From JAADEM01 sp965371855 (GTDB lineage: Bacteria > Bacteroidota > Bacteroidia > Bacteroidales > Marinilabiliaceae), in NCBI GenBank assembly GCA_965371855.1, contig CBDUZZ010000067.1, positions 1 through 26,408 on the forward strand: a stretch of 26,408 bases of DNA, written 5' to 3'. Shown here in pieces: positions 6,861 to 15,514 of the stretch. The translations under genes and the position numbers were made by a program. The notes below the pieces were generated by a model. That model did not search any database, was not told the origin of the DNA, and worked only from the letters and a program-made list of their open reading frames with translations. Numbering within the stretch: the stretch's first letter is position 1; each line of letters begins with the position of its first letter.

Positions 6861-9644
6861 ATGCAGAGAACGATAGACATAAAAGGAGCCAAAGTCCACA
6901 ATCTTAAAAATATAGACCTATCAATTCCGGTTAATAAATTTATTGTCATTACAGGAGTTTCAGGATCAGGCAAATCGTCACTTGCTTTTGATACATTATA
7001 TGCAGAAGGCCAAAGGCGTTATGTTGAGAGTCTTAGTTCTTATGCCCGACAGTTTTTGGGCAGACTAAATAAGCCGGAAGTTGATTATATAAAAGGTATT
7101 CCTCCGGCAATTGCTATTCAGCAAAAGGTAAACAGCAGGAATCCACGCTCCACTGTTGGTACATCAACCGAAATATATGATTATCTAAAACTTCTTTTTG
7201 CCCGCATAGGGAAAACATATTCTCCGGTATCAGGAAAAAAAGTAAAAAGGCATCAGGTTTCTGATGTAGTTAACTTTTTCTCTAATTTAACTCCTGATCA
7301 GAAAGTTATTCTTTTATCTCCGGTAATTCCGGCAGGGGATAGAAAATGCACTGAGCATCTTGATATTTTTATGAAACAGGGCTTTAGCCGGGTAGAAAAA
7401 AACAATGAGTTTTTCAGGATAGAGGATCTGTTAAACGATAAGGATTCAAATACTGAATGTCAATCTATTAATCTGGTAATTGACAGGTTAACCGTTAACA
7501 CTGATGATGACACTATTAGCAGGCTGGCCGATTCTGTTCAAACAGCCTTTTATGAAAGCAAAGGCAGGTGTATCCTTAGAGTTTATGAAGAATCCTCATA
7601 TAGCGATTACTCTTTTTCTGACCGTTTTGAGGCTGATGGAATAATATTTGAAGTTCCTACTGAATATCTGTTCTCATTTAACAATCCGGTAGGTGCCTGT
7701 CCACGGTGCGAAGGTTTTGGTAAAATAATAGGTATTGATGAAGACCTGGTTATTCCCAATAAAAGCCTCTCAACTTATGATGGAGCAATAGCCTGCTGGA
7801 AAGGTGAGAAGATGGGTAAATGGAAAGAGCGACTAATAAACAATGCTTACAAGTTTGACTTTCCGGTTCATAAACCATATTATGAGCTAACACCTGAACA
7901 GCGCCGGTTGATATGGACGGGGAATAAACACTTCAGAGGATTGAATGCCTTTTTTAAATATGTTGAGGAGAAACAGTATAAAATACAATACCGTGTTATG
8001 CTATCGCGCTACCGTGGTAAAACTACCTGTCCCGAATGCGAAGGTAGCCGATTGCGTAAAGAAGCCGGATGGGTTAAAATACAGGGAAAGAGTATAAATG
8101 AACTTGTAGTGTTACCCGTATCTGATCTTCAGTGCTTTTTTGAATCGATAAAACTATCGGAATATGACCGGAAAATTGCCGGTCGGTTACTTGATGAAAT
8201 CAATACACGCATAGGTTTTTTATGTGATGTAGGTCTGGAGTACCTAACATTAAATCGCCTCTCCTCTACTCTATCCGGTGGCGAAAGTCAGCGAATAAAT
8301 CTTTCCTCATCATTAGGAAGCAGTTTAGTAGGTTCATTATATATACTTGATGAACCAAGTATTGGCCTGCACTCAAGAGATACGAAATTACTGATAAAAG
8401 TTTTGAAGAACCTTAGAGATCTTGGTAATACCGTTATTGTTGTAGAGCATGATGAAGAGATAATCAGGGCTGCAGCAGAAATTATTGATATTGGTCCGGG
8501 AGCGGGACGATTAGGTGGAGAGGTTGTTTTTCAGGGAGATTTTAAACAATTATCAGAAAATGACAACAGTTTAACTACGAAATATCTTAATGGTATTGAG
8601 GTAATCCTTACTCCAGACAGCAGAAGAACAGGAACGAATTATATTGAGGTTAAAGGGGCGCGCGAAAATAATCTAAAAAACGTTGATGTCAGATTCCCGC
8701 TCAATCTGATGACTGTAGTTACGGGAGTTAGCGGATCTGGAAAATCATCACTTGTAAACAGGGTTTTGTATCCGGCAATTAAAAAGCGTTTGGGTGGATA
8801 TGCCGAAAAGACCGGGGCATTTGACCTTTTAGCCGGTCAGCCGGATAGTATAACTGCCGTTGAGTTTGTTAATCAAAACCCTATCGGGAAAAGTTCACGT
8901 TCAAATCCTGCTACATACCTGAAAGCATATGATGAGATAAGGAAACTAATGGCAGATCAACAGGCGTCTAAATTAAATGGTTATAAAGCTTCGCACTTTA
9001 GTTTTAATATTGATGGAGGAAGATGTGATGAATGTCAGGGAGAAGGAACAATTAAAGTAGAAATGCAGTTTATGGCTGATATTGTTTTACAGTGTGAAGC
9101 TTGTCATGGTAAAAGATTTAAAGACGATATTCTGGAAGTGAAATACAGAAACAAGAATATCCATGACATACTGGAAATGACCGTTAACGAAACAATTGAA
9201 TTCTTCAGTGCCTCAAATGCAACAATAGAAAAACGAATTATTAAAAAGCTAAAACCTCTTGCTGATGTAGGTCTTGGGTATATAAAGCTGGGGCAATCAT
9301 CGAGTACTCTCAGTGGTGGTGAAAGCCAACGGGTTAAACTTGCATCATTTCTGGCAAATGAGAAAGAAACTCCTACCCTCTTCATATTTGACGAACCAAC
9401 TACCGGACTACATTTTCATGACATAAAAAAATTACTCAATGCATTCAATGCCCTAATAAAAAATGGTCACTCCCTGATAATTATTGAGCATAACATGGAA
9501 ATCATCAAGTGTGCAGATTGGATAATTGATTTGGGACCCGAAGGTGGTGAAAAAGGTGGAAATATTGTATTTGAAGGTACTCCCGAAGAACTGACTAAGT
9601 GTAAAGATTCATATACCGGAAAATTCCTGAGGTCGCATCTTTAG
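6861..9644 (+). CDS. uvrA: Excinuclease ABC subunit A (UvrA)
   Basis: This is the damage-recognition ATPase of nucleotide excision repair (927 residues from ATG 6861; a GTG at 6852 would add three). Two ABC modules are complete: Walker A GVSGSGKSS at 32-40 and again after LMTVVTGVSG in the second half, ABC signatures LSGGESQRI and LSGGESQRV, and Walker B LYILDEPS and LFIFDEPTTGLH. The zinc modules CPRCEG...CPECEG and CDECQGEG...CEACHG are present. The first zinc site of well-studied UvrA proteins (Cys-Pro-x-His or Cys-Pro-x-Cys after the ARIG motif) is replaced by Ser-Pro-Val-Ser at 121-124. Bacteroidota often carry two uvrA paralogues, and this may be the second type. It seems transcribed alone, with no terminator seen before 9812. 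Confidence 0.95.
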   Translation: MQRTIDIKGAKVHNLKNIDLSIPVNKFIVITGVSGSGKSSLAFDTLYAEGQRRYVESLSSYARQFLGRLNKPEVDYIKGIPPAIAIQQKVNSRNPRSTVGTSTEIYDYLKLLFARIGKTYSPVSGKKVKRHQVSDVVNFFSNLTPDQKVILLSPVIPAGDRKCTEHLDIFMKQGFSRVEKNNEFFRIEDLLNDKDSNTECQSINLVIDRLTVNTDDDTISRLADSVQTAFYESKGRCILRVYEESSYSDYSFSDRFEADGIIFEVPTEYLFSFNNPVGACPRCEGFGKIIGIDEDLVIPNKSLSTYDGAIACWKGEKMGKWKERLINNAYKFDFPVHKPYYELTPEQRRLIWTGNKHFRGLNAFFKYVEEKQYKIQYRVMLSRYRGKTTCPECEGSRLRKEAGWVKIQGKSINELVVLPVSDLQCFFESIKLSEYDRKIAGRLLDEINTRIGFLCDVGLEYLTLNRLSSTLSGGESQRINLSSSLGSSLVGSLYILDEPSIGLHSRDTKLLIKVLKNLRDLGNTVIVVEHDEEIIRAAAEIIDIGPGAGRLGGEVVFQGDFKQLSENDNSLTTKYLNGIEVILTPDSRRTGTNYIEVKGARENNLKNVDVRFPLNLMTVVTGVSGSGKSSLVNRVLYPAIKKRLGGYAEKTGAFDLLAGQPDSITAVEFVNQNPIGKSSRSNPATYLKAYDEIRKLMADQQASKLNGYKASHFSFNIDGGRCDECQGEGTIKVEMQFMADIVLQCEACHGKRFKDDILEVKYRNKNIHDILEMTVNETIEFFSASNATIEKRIIKKLKPLADVGLGYIKLGQSSSTLSGGESQRVKLASFLANEKETPTLFIFDEPTTGLHFHDIKKLLNAFNALIKNGHSLIIIEHNMEIIKCADWIIDLGPEGGEKGGNIVFEGTPEELTKCKDSYTGKFLRSHL

Positions 9645-9753
9645 AATTGAAGTTAGGAATATTCAGTAAAAGCAATAATGTTGTTGTGCTGGGAGTTGCA
9701 AGCTAAATTACCCCGATCTTTCCCCATTTAAAGTTACAGAAGATTATTATTAT

Positions 9754-9761
9754 TACATTTG
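9754..9761 (+). promoter_or_regulatory. Possible -7 element for the sulfotransferase gene
   Basis: TACATTTG fits TAnnTTTG and lies 50 bases before the start codon at 9812. The -33 region lacks a good TTG (GTTA is seen). Confidence 0.35.
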
Positions 9762-9811
9762 ATTAGTTTATCAAAAACTGATTAATAATTAACCCATTTT
9801 CATTCTTAATT

Positions 9812-10930
9812 ATGAGTCAATTCAAATTGCCACCTGTATCAACATTAATGGGTTCAACACTGCTAAATTATTTCAGGATATTAAGGCAGGGACATATTTC
9901 TCCTAAATATTATTTTAAAGTTTTTTTATCCACGCTTATTATTATTCTTTCAACACCTTTTCACTGGTGGGAAGAAATTATTTATAAAAGTAAACTCTCT
10001 AAATTCAAATTCGAAAAACCTCCATTGTTTATTATAGGACATTGGAGAAGCGGAACTACTCTTTTGCACAATATGTTATGTTGCGATCCTGATGCAGGTT
10101 ATATCACAACATACCAATCAGTTTTCCCCAATAATCTTGGAAGCAAATTGATTTTTAAAACATTCATGAAAATATTTATTCCTGAAAAGCGACCTTCTGA
10201 CAATGTTAAGTTAGGTGTTAATTTTCCGCAGGAAGATGAGTTTGCTTTTAGTAATAGTCACCATAATGCTTACTACAACTTTTTTTATTTACCTGCTAAC
10301 TACAAAACTTTTTATAAAAATGCTATACACCATAAAGGCCTGTCAAAAAAAGAAATAGACATATGGTTCGAAAAATATGACAAATTGTTAAAAAAAGCAT
10401 TGATTAACACAAAAGGGAAACGCTTGATCTTAAAAAACCCGGTAAATACTGCTAGAATAAAACACCTTTTAAAACTTTATCCGGATGCTAAGTTTCTGTA
10501 TATATACCGAAACCCCATTACAGTATTTTTATCCACTCAACATTTCTTTAAATCCCTGCTTCCTACCCTTATATTACAAAACACAGATAATCAATTTATT
10601 GAAAATATGATTTTCGATGTTTACAAAACAATAATAAGTGATTATCTTGAACAAAAATCAGAAATACCGGAAAAAAATCTTATTGAACTCAAATATGAAG
10701 ATTTTGAAATGAATCCGGTTGAAGAGAGTAGAAAAATATATGACAATCTTTTAAACGAAGACTTTGACAGTGTAAAAAATCATTTTTCTGAATATTTTGA
10801 ATCAATTAAAGGATATAAAAAGAACAATTATGAAATTGACTTGTTAACAATTAATAAGATAAAAAATGAACTTGGTAAATTTATGGAAATATATAACTAT
10901 GATATACCGGATGATATTATTATAAAATAA
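9812..10930 (+). CDS. PAPS-dependent sulfotransferase-family protein
   Basis: This 372-residue protein has the two cofactor sites of the sulfotransferase fold. The 5'-phosphosulfate loop is PLFIIGHWRSGTTLLH (GHWRSGTT at 76-83), and the 3'-phosphate site is the strand-helix FLYIYRNPITVFLSTQHF about 140 residues later. It therefore probably moves sulfate from PAPS to an unknown acceptor. The Sulfotransfer_3-like length and an N-terminal hydrophobic stretch (about 36-50, FKVFLSTLIIILSTPF) suggest association with the membrane. The gene is visibly more AT-rich than pckA or uvrA (several 60-base lines are only 25-32% G+C), a hint of later arrival. It is followed after 28 bases by the START-domain gene, probably in one transcript. 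Confidence 0.85.
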   Translation: MSQFKLPPVSTLMGSTLLNYFRILRQGHISPKYYFKVFLSTLIIILSTPFHWWEEIIYKSKLSKFKFEKPPLFIIGHWRSGTTLLHNMLCCDPDAGYITTYQSVFPNNLGSKLIFKTFMKIFIPEKRPSDNVKLGVNFPQEDEFAFSNSHHNAYYNFFYLPANYKTFYKNAIHHKGLSKKEIDIWFEKYDKLLKKALINTKGKRLILKNPVNTARIKHLLKLYPDAKFLYIYRNPITVFLSTQHFFKSLLPTLILQNTDNQFIENMIFDVYKTIISDYLEQKSEIPEKNLIELKYEDFEMNPVEESRKIYDNLLNEDFDSVKNHFSEYFESIKGYKKNNYEIDLLTINKIKNELGKFMEIYNYDIPDDIIIK

Positions 10931-10958
10931 TAGCAATTCTTTTAAATAAAAAATTACT

Positions 10959-11555
10959 ATGCTTAAACTATTGGTTATCTGTACATTTTTACTCGCCACA
11001 ACTGTATCATCTTCGTGGAAATTAAAAAAAGACATTGACGGAATTAAGGTATATACACGCAATGTGGATGGTTCTACTTTTAGAGAATATAAAGGTATAA
11101 CAGTTATTAAGAATACTACACTGACTGATATCCTCAATATCATTTTTGATGTAGAAAAATACGATAAGTTATTCCCTGATTTATCCGGACAAAAACTTAT
11201 AAAACAGATAGGTAAATATCATCACATCCATTATACAATTGTACATACTCCTTGGCCTGTTGCTGACAGAGATAATGTAACAGAATTAGAAGCAAAACTT
11301 GCAGATGATGGAAAAGGTGCTCATATAAGCATTAATGCACGACCTGATTTAGTTGAAAAAAAAGATGGATTAGTTAGAATTCCTGAAGGAACAGGTTTTT
11401 GGGAACTCACAAAAAATCCTGATAATAGTGTAAAGGTTGTATATCAATACCATGGAAATCCCGGAGGCAGTATTCCTTCATGGTTGGCAAATAGTTTCGT
11501 AGTGTCACATCCGTTTGAAACATTAGAAAATTTTCACAAAAGAGTTGACAAATAG
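10959..11555 (+). CDS. Secreted START/SRPBCC-domain lipid-binding protein
   Basis: The 198-residue protein begins with a signal peptide (MLKLLVICTFLLATTVSSS). The rest is one START-like domain: WKLKKDIDGIKVYTRNVDGS at the N-side, then VEKYDKLFPDLSGQKLI, HYTIVHTPWPVADRDNV and the C-terminal amphipathic helix near FVVSHPFETLENFHKRV. PWPVADRD is a recurrent phrase of bacterial START proteins. The fold binds a hydrophobic ligand, so a periplasmic lipid or sterol-like ligand is likely, but which one is unknown. The gene follows the sulfotransferase with a 28-base gap; a shared role on a sulfated lipid is possible but not shown. A promoter for the next gene begins before this gene ends. Confidence 0.8.
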   Translation: MLKLLVICTFLLATTVSSSWKLKKDIDGIKVYTRNVDGSTFREYKGITVIKNTTLTDILNIIFDVEKYDKLFPDLSGQKLIKQIGKYHHIHYTIVHTPWPVADRDNVTELEAKLADDGKGAHISINARPDLVEKKDGLVRIPEGTGFWELTKNPDNSVKVVYQYHGNPGGSIPSWLANSFVVSHPFETLENFHKRVDK

Positions 11556-11575
11556 ATTACTTTTTTTTAAATTTG
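11545..11575 (+). promoter_or_regulatory. Promoter of the lipoprotein gene at 11624
   Basis: TTGACA (11545-11550) and TAAATTTG (11568-11575) are 20 bases apart counted from the TTG, a good fit to the Bacteroidota vegetative promoter. The -33 part overlaps the end of the START gene. The predicted leader is about 40 bases. Confidence 0.65.
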
Positions 11576-11623
11576 CAATACAAAAAGCCTAAAAAATAAA
11601 GTTTAATTTAAAACAGAACGAAA

Positions 11624-12220
11624 ATGAAAAGAATTAATTTGAATTTTTTATTGAGCTTAATGGTTTCTGTATTAATGCTTTTATCTTGTGATGATGATGT
11701 AGAAGAGGCATCTGTTTATATTGGAGATTACACTATTAAAAAAGCTACTCTTACAGAAACAGTAATAATTCCTGTTGTTGGAGAAACGGAAATGGATTTT
11801 CCCTTATCAGTTGGATTTGATATTACAGAAATGATCCAGGAGGCTTTATTAAATGCTATTACTGATTGTTCTGCAGACGCTTCTTTGATTGAATTAAGAA
11901 AGGATTATTCTTTGTTTATGAGTTGTTCATCCAGTGATTTTAGTATTAATGCAGGAACCTGGGAAGAGAAAGAGAATGGTACAGTATTAATTTTAAATTT
12001 TAACAGTACTGCAATTCCATCATCACCTACCGGGTTTAGTTTAACAGTTACAGACATTAAACTTGAAGATGATATTTTGTCATCAAATACTGCTGTGCCT
12101 ATACCCAAAGAAGTAGTTGCAGAGTTGATAGCAGCAATTGGACAGGGGGCTGTATTATCCGAAAGTGCACCTGATATATTTTTGTTTACTTTTGATATGG
12201 AGTTAAAGAAAGTGAAATAA
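11624..12220 (+). CDS. Lipoprotein of unknown function, probably surface-exposed
   Basis: The 198-residue product starts MKRINLNFLLSLMVSVLMLLSC, an SPase II signal with lipobox Leu-Leu-Ser-Cys (Cys22). The residues after the cysteine are DDDVEE; an acidic run here is the lipoprotein export signal that sends Bacteroidota lipoproteins to the cell surface. The mature part looks beta-rich, alternating strands such as YIGDYTIKKATLTETVIIPV and GTVLILNFNSTAIP with two further cysteines (CSADAS, MSCSSSD). The overall pattern recalls lipocalin-like or DUF-type beta-barrel lipoproteins, but I recognise no family. It is monocistronic, between a good promoter and a clear terminator. Confidence 0.8.
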   Translation: MKRINLNFLLSLMVSVLMLLSCDDDVEEASVYIGDYTIKKATLTETVIIPVVGETEMDFPLSVGFDITEMIQEALLNAITDCSADASLIELRKDYSLFMSCSSSDFSINAGTWEEKENGTVLILNFNSTAIPSSPTGFSLTVTDIKLEDDILSSNTAVPIPKEVVAELIAAIGQGAVLSESAPDIFLFTFDMELKKVK

Positions 12221-12246
12221 CAGAAAATAATTTCTAATTTAAGATT

Positions 12247-12278
12247 AGGGCTGTGGATTATTTTCACAGCTCTTTTTT
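12247..12278 (+). terminator. Terminator of the lipoprotein gene
   Basis: AGGGCTGTG (12247-12255) pairs with CACAGCTCT (12265-12273) with one G-U pair, over a 9-base AT loop, followed by a T run. It is 27 bases after the stop codon. Confidence 0.85.
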
Positions 12279-12279
12279 G

Positions 12280-12309
12280 TTTGCTTAACGAGGGAAACCT
12301 TTACTTTTG
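12280..12309 (+). promoter_or_regulatory. Orphan promoter with no gene downstream
   Basis: TTTG (12280-12283) and TACTTTTG (12302-12309) are separated by 18 bases, a near-ideal vegetative promoter, starting directly at the end of the preceding terminator. Transcription would begin near 12316 into about 130 bases with no start codon plus open frame on the plus strand, and then antisense into yggS. It may drive a small RNA or be a leftover of a lost gene. Confidence 0.5.
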
Positions 12310-12425
12310 CACGTCACAAAAATAGGTTGTGCTAAGCAGAAACAAGTAGAAAGATAAGGATTTGTTAGGGAAGTGGAGGTGGCAGTAGGTAGTAAAAAGT
12401 CAACAATTCAGAGTTAAAATTCTTC

Positions 12426-12453
12426 ACCATTAACAATTAACCATTAATCATTA
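12426..12453. repeat. Four degenerate heptamers overlapping the yggS stop codon
   Basis: ACCATTA, ACAATTA, ACCATTA and ATCATTA follow each other without gaps. The last three bases are the yggS stop codon read on the minus strand. The unit is the reverse complement, rotated, of the GGTTAAT heptamer found at 23090-23117. Confidence 0.85.
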
Positions 12454-13122
12454 TTGATTATTTCTTTCACCGAATATTGCACTTCCAACTCTAACAATTG
12501 TACTACCCTCTTCAACTGCCAGTCTGTAATCGCCCGACATGCCCATACTTATCTCCTTAAAGGCCTCATCATTAAAGAAATATTTTTCCTTCAAACTGTC
12601 AAATAGGGATTTTAGTTTTCTGAACTCATTTTTTACTTGTTCTGTGTCTGTTGTATAAGTTGCCATGCCCATTACTCCTATAATCTTCACATTCACAAGG
12701 GCTTTATATGATTCATCATTTAATATTGCCTCGGCTTCATTTTCGTCAAGTCCAAACTTTGTTTCTTCTTCAGCTATATGAAACTGCAATAAACAGTTTA
12801 TTACACGATCATTTTTTTTAGCCTCTTTATTTATGGTTTTAAGCAATTTAAGACTTTCAACTCCATGAACAACATAAACAAATGGGGCTAAATATTTCAC
12901 TTTATTTGATTGCAGATGACCAATAAAATGCCATTCAATATCTTTTGGAAGTGATTCCTGTTTTCCTGCCAGCTCCTGAACCTTGTTCTCTCCAAACAAT
13001 CTTTGGCCTGCATTATAAGCGACCATTATATCTTCCAAAGGCTTTGTTTTTGACACTGCCACTAACCTGGTATTACGCCCCAGTTCTATTTTTATTTTTG
13101 CAATATTTTCGGCTATACCCAT
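12451..13122 (-). CDS. yggS: YggS-family pyridoxal phosphate homeostasis protein
   Basis: At 223 residues this is the length of YggS/PLPBP, a single-domain alanine-racemase-like TIM barrel that binds PLP but has no known catalytic activity; it buffers free PLP and affects amino-acid pools. The Schiff-base lysine is Lys25 in VAVSKTKP, followed by FGENKVQEL, the phosphate-side WHFIGHLQSNK, and the C-terminal SMGMSGDYRLAVEEGSTIVRVGSAIFG that grips the cofactor phosphate. It lies after the terminator that closes the serine unit, so it is probably expressed separately, although SerC in that unit is a PLP enzyme. Two copies of the octamer TTTTAGAT (13128-13143) lie just before its start codon. Confidence 0.95.
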   Translation of the reverse strand: MGIAENIAKIKIELGRNTRLVAVSKTKPLEDIMVAYNAGQRLFGENKVQELAGKQESLPKDIEWHFIGHLQSNKVKYLAPFVYVVHGVESLKLLKTINKEAKKNDRVINCLLQFHIAEEETKFGLDENEAEAILNDESYKALVNVKIIGVMGMATYTTDTEQVKNEFRKLKSLFDSLKEKYFFNDEAFKEISMGMSGDYRLAVEEGSTIVRVGSAIFGERNNQ

Positions 13123-13164
13123 TGTGATTTTAGATTTTTAGATGTAAGATGATTTCTTCATTTA

Positions 13165-13205
13165 TAACAAAAAAACCTCCTACATAAAAACATGAAAGAG
13201 GTTTT
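13165..13205 (-). terminator. Terminator closing the serine/DUF1015 unit
   Basis: On the minus strand AAAACCTC (13205-13198) pairs with GAGGTTTT (13179-13172) across an 18-base loop and runs into T7 then GTTATA. It follows the DUF1015 stop by 17 bases, so yggS is not in the same uninterrupted transcript. Confidence 0.8.
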
Positions 13206-13222
13206 AAGCAAAAAATTTCAAA

Positions 13223-14473
13223 TCAATCCAACTTATGAATGACCAATCCAGATCTTAATTTAGGTTCAAACCATGTTGTTTTTGGAGGCATAATATTACC
13301 TGAATCGGCAATATCAATCAGTTGTTGCATAGAGACCGAATAAAGAGCAAAAGCAACCTTCATGCCTTCATTATCGACACGATGTTTCAACTCATTTAAT
13401 CCGCGTATGCCACCTACAAAACCAATACGGTTTGATCTTCGCAAATCCCGGATACCTAAAATTTTATTCAACACATGTTCTGATAAGATAGTTACATCCA
13501 ATACACCAATAGGATCATTATCGTTGTACGTTCCTTTTTTGGCATTAAGTTTATACCAGTTGCCGTCAAGATACATACTGAATTCATGCAATTTACCTGG
13601 TTTGTATATCACTTCTCCTATTAATTCGATATCAAAAACCTTTTCCAATTGTAAAATGAACTCCTCATTTGATAATCCGTTAAGGTCTTTTACCACACGG
13701 TTGTAATCAATTATCATCAATTGATTATCAGGAAAATGAACTGCCATAAAGAAATTATAATCTTCATTTCCGGTATGATTCTGATTTTGCTCTTTTCTCT
13801 CAAGACCAATACGTGCAGCAGCGGCAGTACGATGGTGACCGTCAGCAACATAAGTATATGGCACTTTTTCAGCAAAAAGTTCCTCTAACTGTTTATTTAC
13901 TTCAGGATCGTTAACCGGCCAAAAATGATGCCCAAACCCGTCCTCAGCCACAAAATCATATTCGGCAAGTTGAGTATTGACAATCTTCTCAACTATCTCA
14001 TCAATTTCAGGAACAGCTTTATAAGAGAAAAACACTGGTTCAATATTAGCATTCAGGTAACGGGTAAGAATCATCCTGTCCTCCTCTTTATCCGGACGAG
14101 TAAGTTCGTGCTTTTTAATTATTCCATTGTGGTAATCCTCACAAGCAGCACCACCAACAATACCGTATTGAGTACGGTCATTCATTGTTTGGGCATAAAT
14201 ATAAAACTTAGGATCATCATCCTGTAGCAACCATCCCTTTTGTTGAAATTTTTCAAAGTTCTCAGCCGATTTCTCATAAACCGTTTCAGAATGAATATCG
14301 ATACCTGCAGGACAGTCTATTTCGGCTCTGGTTATATGCAGGAGCGAACAATCCTTTCCTTCAGCCATTTTTGCCGCCTCTTCGCTATCCATCACGTCAT
14401 AAGGCAAACAAGCTAAATTCTCTACAATATCTTTTGGAGGTCTTAATCCTTTAAAGGGTTTTACAATCGCCAT
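13223..14473 (-). CDS. DUF1015 protein, last gene of the serine unit
   Basis: The 416-residue protein has the DUF1015 marks: VKPFKGLRPPKD at the start, LPYDVM (24-29), KHELTRPDKEEDR (121-133), GHHFWPV (181-187) and YVADGHHRTAAA (208-219). Asp-Gly-His-His-Arg is the same kind of loop as in ParB/sulfiredoxin-fold proteins, including the free-serine kinases SerK and SbnI. It follows serA by 20 bases, so it is almost surely translated from the same mRNA as gcvT, serC and serA. From this I infer a role in serine or phosphoserine metabolism, perhaps as a kinase or phosphatase, but the activity of DUF1015 is not established as far as I know. No signal peptide is seen. Confidence 0.92.
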   Translation of the reverse strand: MAIVKPFKGLRPPKDIVENLACLPYDVMDSEEAAKMAEGKDCSLLHITRAEIDCPAGIDIHSETVYEKSAENFEKFQQKGWLLQDDDPKFYIYAQTMNDRTQYGIVGGAACEDYHNGIIKKHELTRPDKEEDRMILTRYLNANIEPVFFSYKAVPEIDEIVEKIVNTQLAEYDFVAEDGFGHHFWPVNDPEVNKQLEELFAEKVPYTYVADGHHRTAAAARIGLERKEQNQNHTGNEDYNFFMAVHFPDNQLMIIDYNRVVKDLNGLSNEEFILQLEKVFDIELIGEVIYKPGKLHEFSMYLDGNWYKLNAKKGTYNDNDPIGVLDVTILSEHVLNKILGIRDLRRSNRIGFVGGIRGLNELKHRVDNEGMKVAFALYSVSMQQLIDIADSGNIMPPKTTWFEPKLRSGLVIHKLD

Positions 14474-14493
14474 TTGTATTTCTAATTTAAAAT

Positions 14494-15414
14494 TTACTTA
14501 TTAACGCGAAATATTTCAACTCCATCATTAATAAAAGCAATTATCTGCTTTGCAGCAGCCACTCCTGAATTAATATTTGCTTCAGCAGTTTGAGCACCCA
14601 TCTTTTTAGGAGTAAAAAACACCTTGTCGGCATAATCTTTTATGAAAGCTTCATTATCAGGTGCTATATCAGAAATATAGGTGAAATCATTACGTTGTGC
14701 CATTAATTCAAGTACACTCTCTTCATCAATCACCTCCTTACGAGCTGTATTTATCAGTACAGCGTTTTGAGGCATCTTACTTAACAACTCACAATTAATT
14801 GATTTTTTTGTTTGTTCATTAGCGGGTATATGTAATGAAACATACTGACAAGTAGAATACAATTCATCAACCGAATCTATAACTTCAATACCATCAGCTT
14901 CAATTCTCTCCTTTGGTACAAAGGGATCATAAGCATACACCTCCATTCCAAATCCCATAGCAATACGTGCTACGTAATAACCAACGTTACCATAAGCATG
15001 AATACCGAGTTTCTTACCTCTGAGTTCAGTTCCGGCAGTACCATTATATCTGTTTCTTGCCATAAAAACCAACATGCCGAACACCAATTCGGCAACAGCG
15101 TTAGAATTCTGGCCCGGAGTATTCATAGCTATCACACCTTTTTCACTGCATGCTTCCAGATCAAGATTATCATATCCGGCACCTGCGCGCACAACTATTT
15201 TTAACTCTTTAGCTGCATCAACAACCTCTCTGGTTACTTTATCACTTCTAACAATTAATGCTGTTGTATCTTTTACTGCATCCAGCAATTGTCCTTTATC
15301 TGTATATTTTTCAAGTAAGGCAAACTCAAATCCTGCCTCCTCTACAATTGTTTTAATCTGATCAACTGCGGCCTTTGCAAAAGGCTTTTCGGTTGCTACT
15401 AATATTTTACTCAT
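14494..15414 (-). CDS. serA: D-3-phosphoglycerate dehydrogenase (short, ACT-less)
   Basis: The first step of serine synthesis: 3-phosphoglycerate to 3-phosphohydroxypyruvate with NAD. The 306 residues cover only the substrate and nucleotide domains; the ACT or other regulatory domain of long SerA proteins is missing, so feedback by serine through that route is not expected. Visible are RAGAGYDNLD (77-85), the Rossmann turn GIHAYGNVGYYVAR (137-150), the acidic YDPF following the second strand, and the catalytic Arg225 in INTARKEVID. The catalytic His of most relatives (Pro-His-x-Gly) is replaced by Lys: TPKKMGAQT, Lys271. Next to serC, with an intervening gap of 100 bases, the assignment as SerA is strong. 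Confidence 0.92.
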   Translation of the reverse strand: MSKILVATEKPFAKAAVDQIKTIVEEAGFEFALLEKYTDKGQLLDAVKDTTALIVRSDKVTREVVDAAKELKIVVRAGAGYDNLDLEACSEKGVIAMNTPGQNSNAVAELVFGMLVFMARNRYNGTAGTELRGKKLGIHAYGNVGYYVARIAMGFGMEVYAYDPFVPKERIEADGIEVIDSVDELYSTCQYVSLHIPANEQTKKSINCELLSKMPQNAVLINTARKEVIDEESVLELMAQRNDFTYISDIAPDNEAFIKDYADKVFFTPKKMGAQTAEANINSGVAAAKQIIAFINDGVEIFRVNK

Positions 15415-15514
15415 TTTAATTTAGTTTGTAAAGTTCGTAAAGTTAAAAGCCCAAAGTTTATAAGGCACTCCATTTCACCTTGATAGACTATATAACTTTT
15501 AACTTTATACTAAT

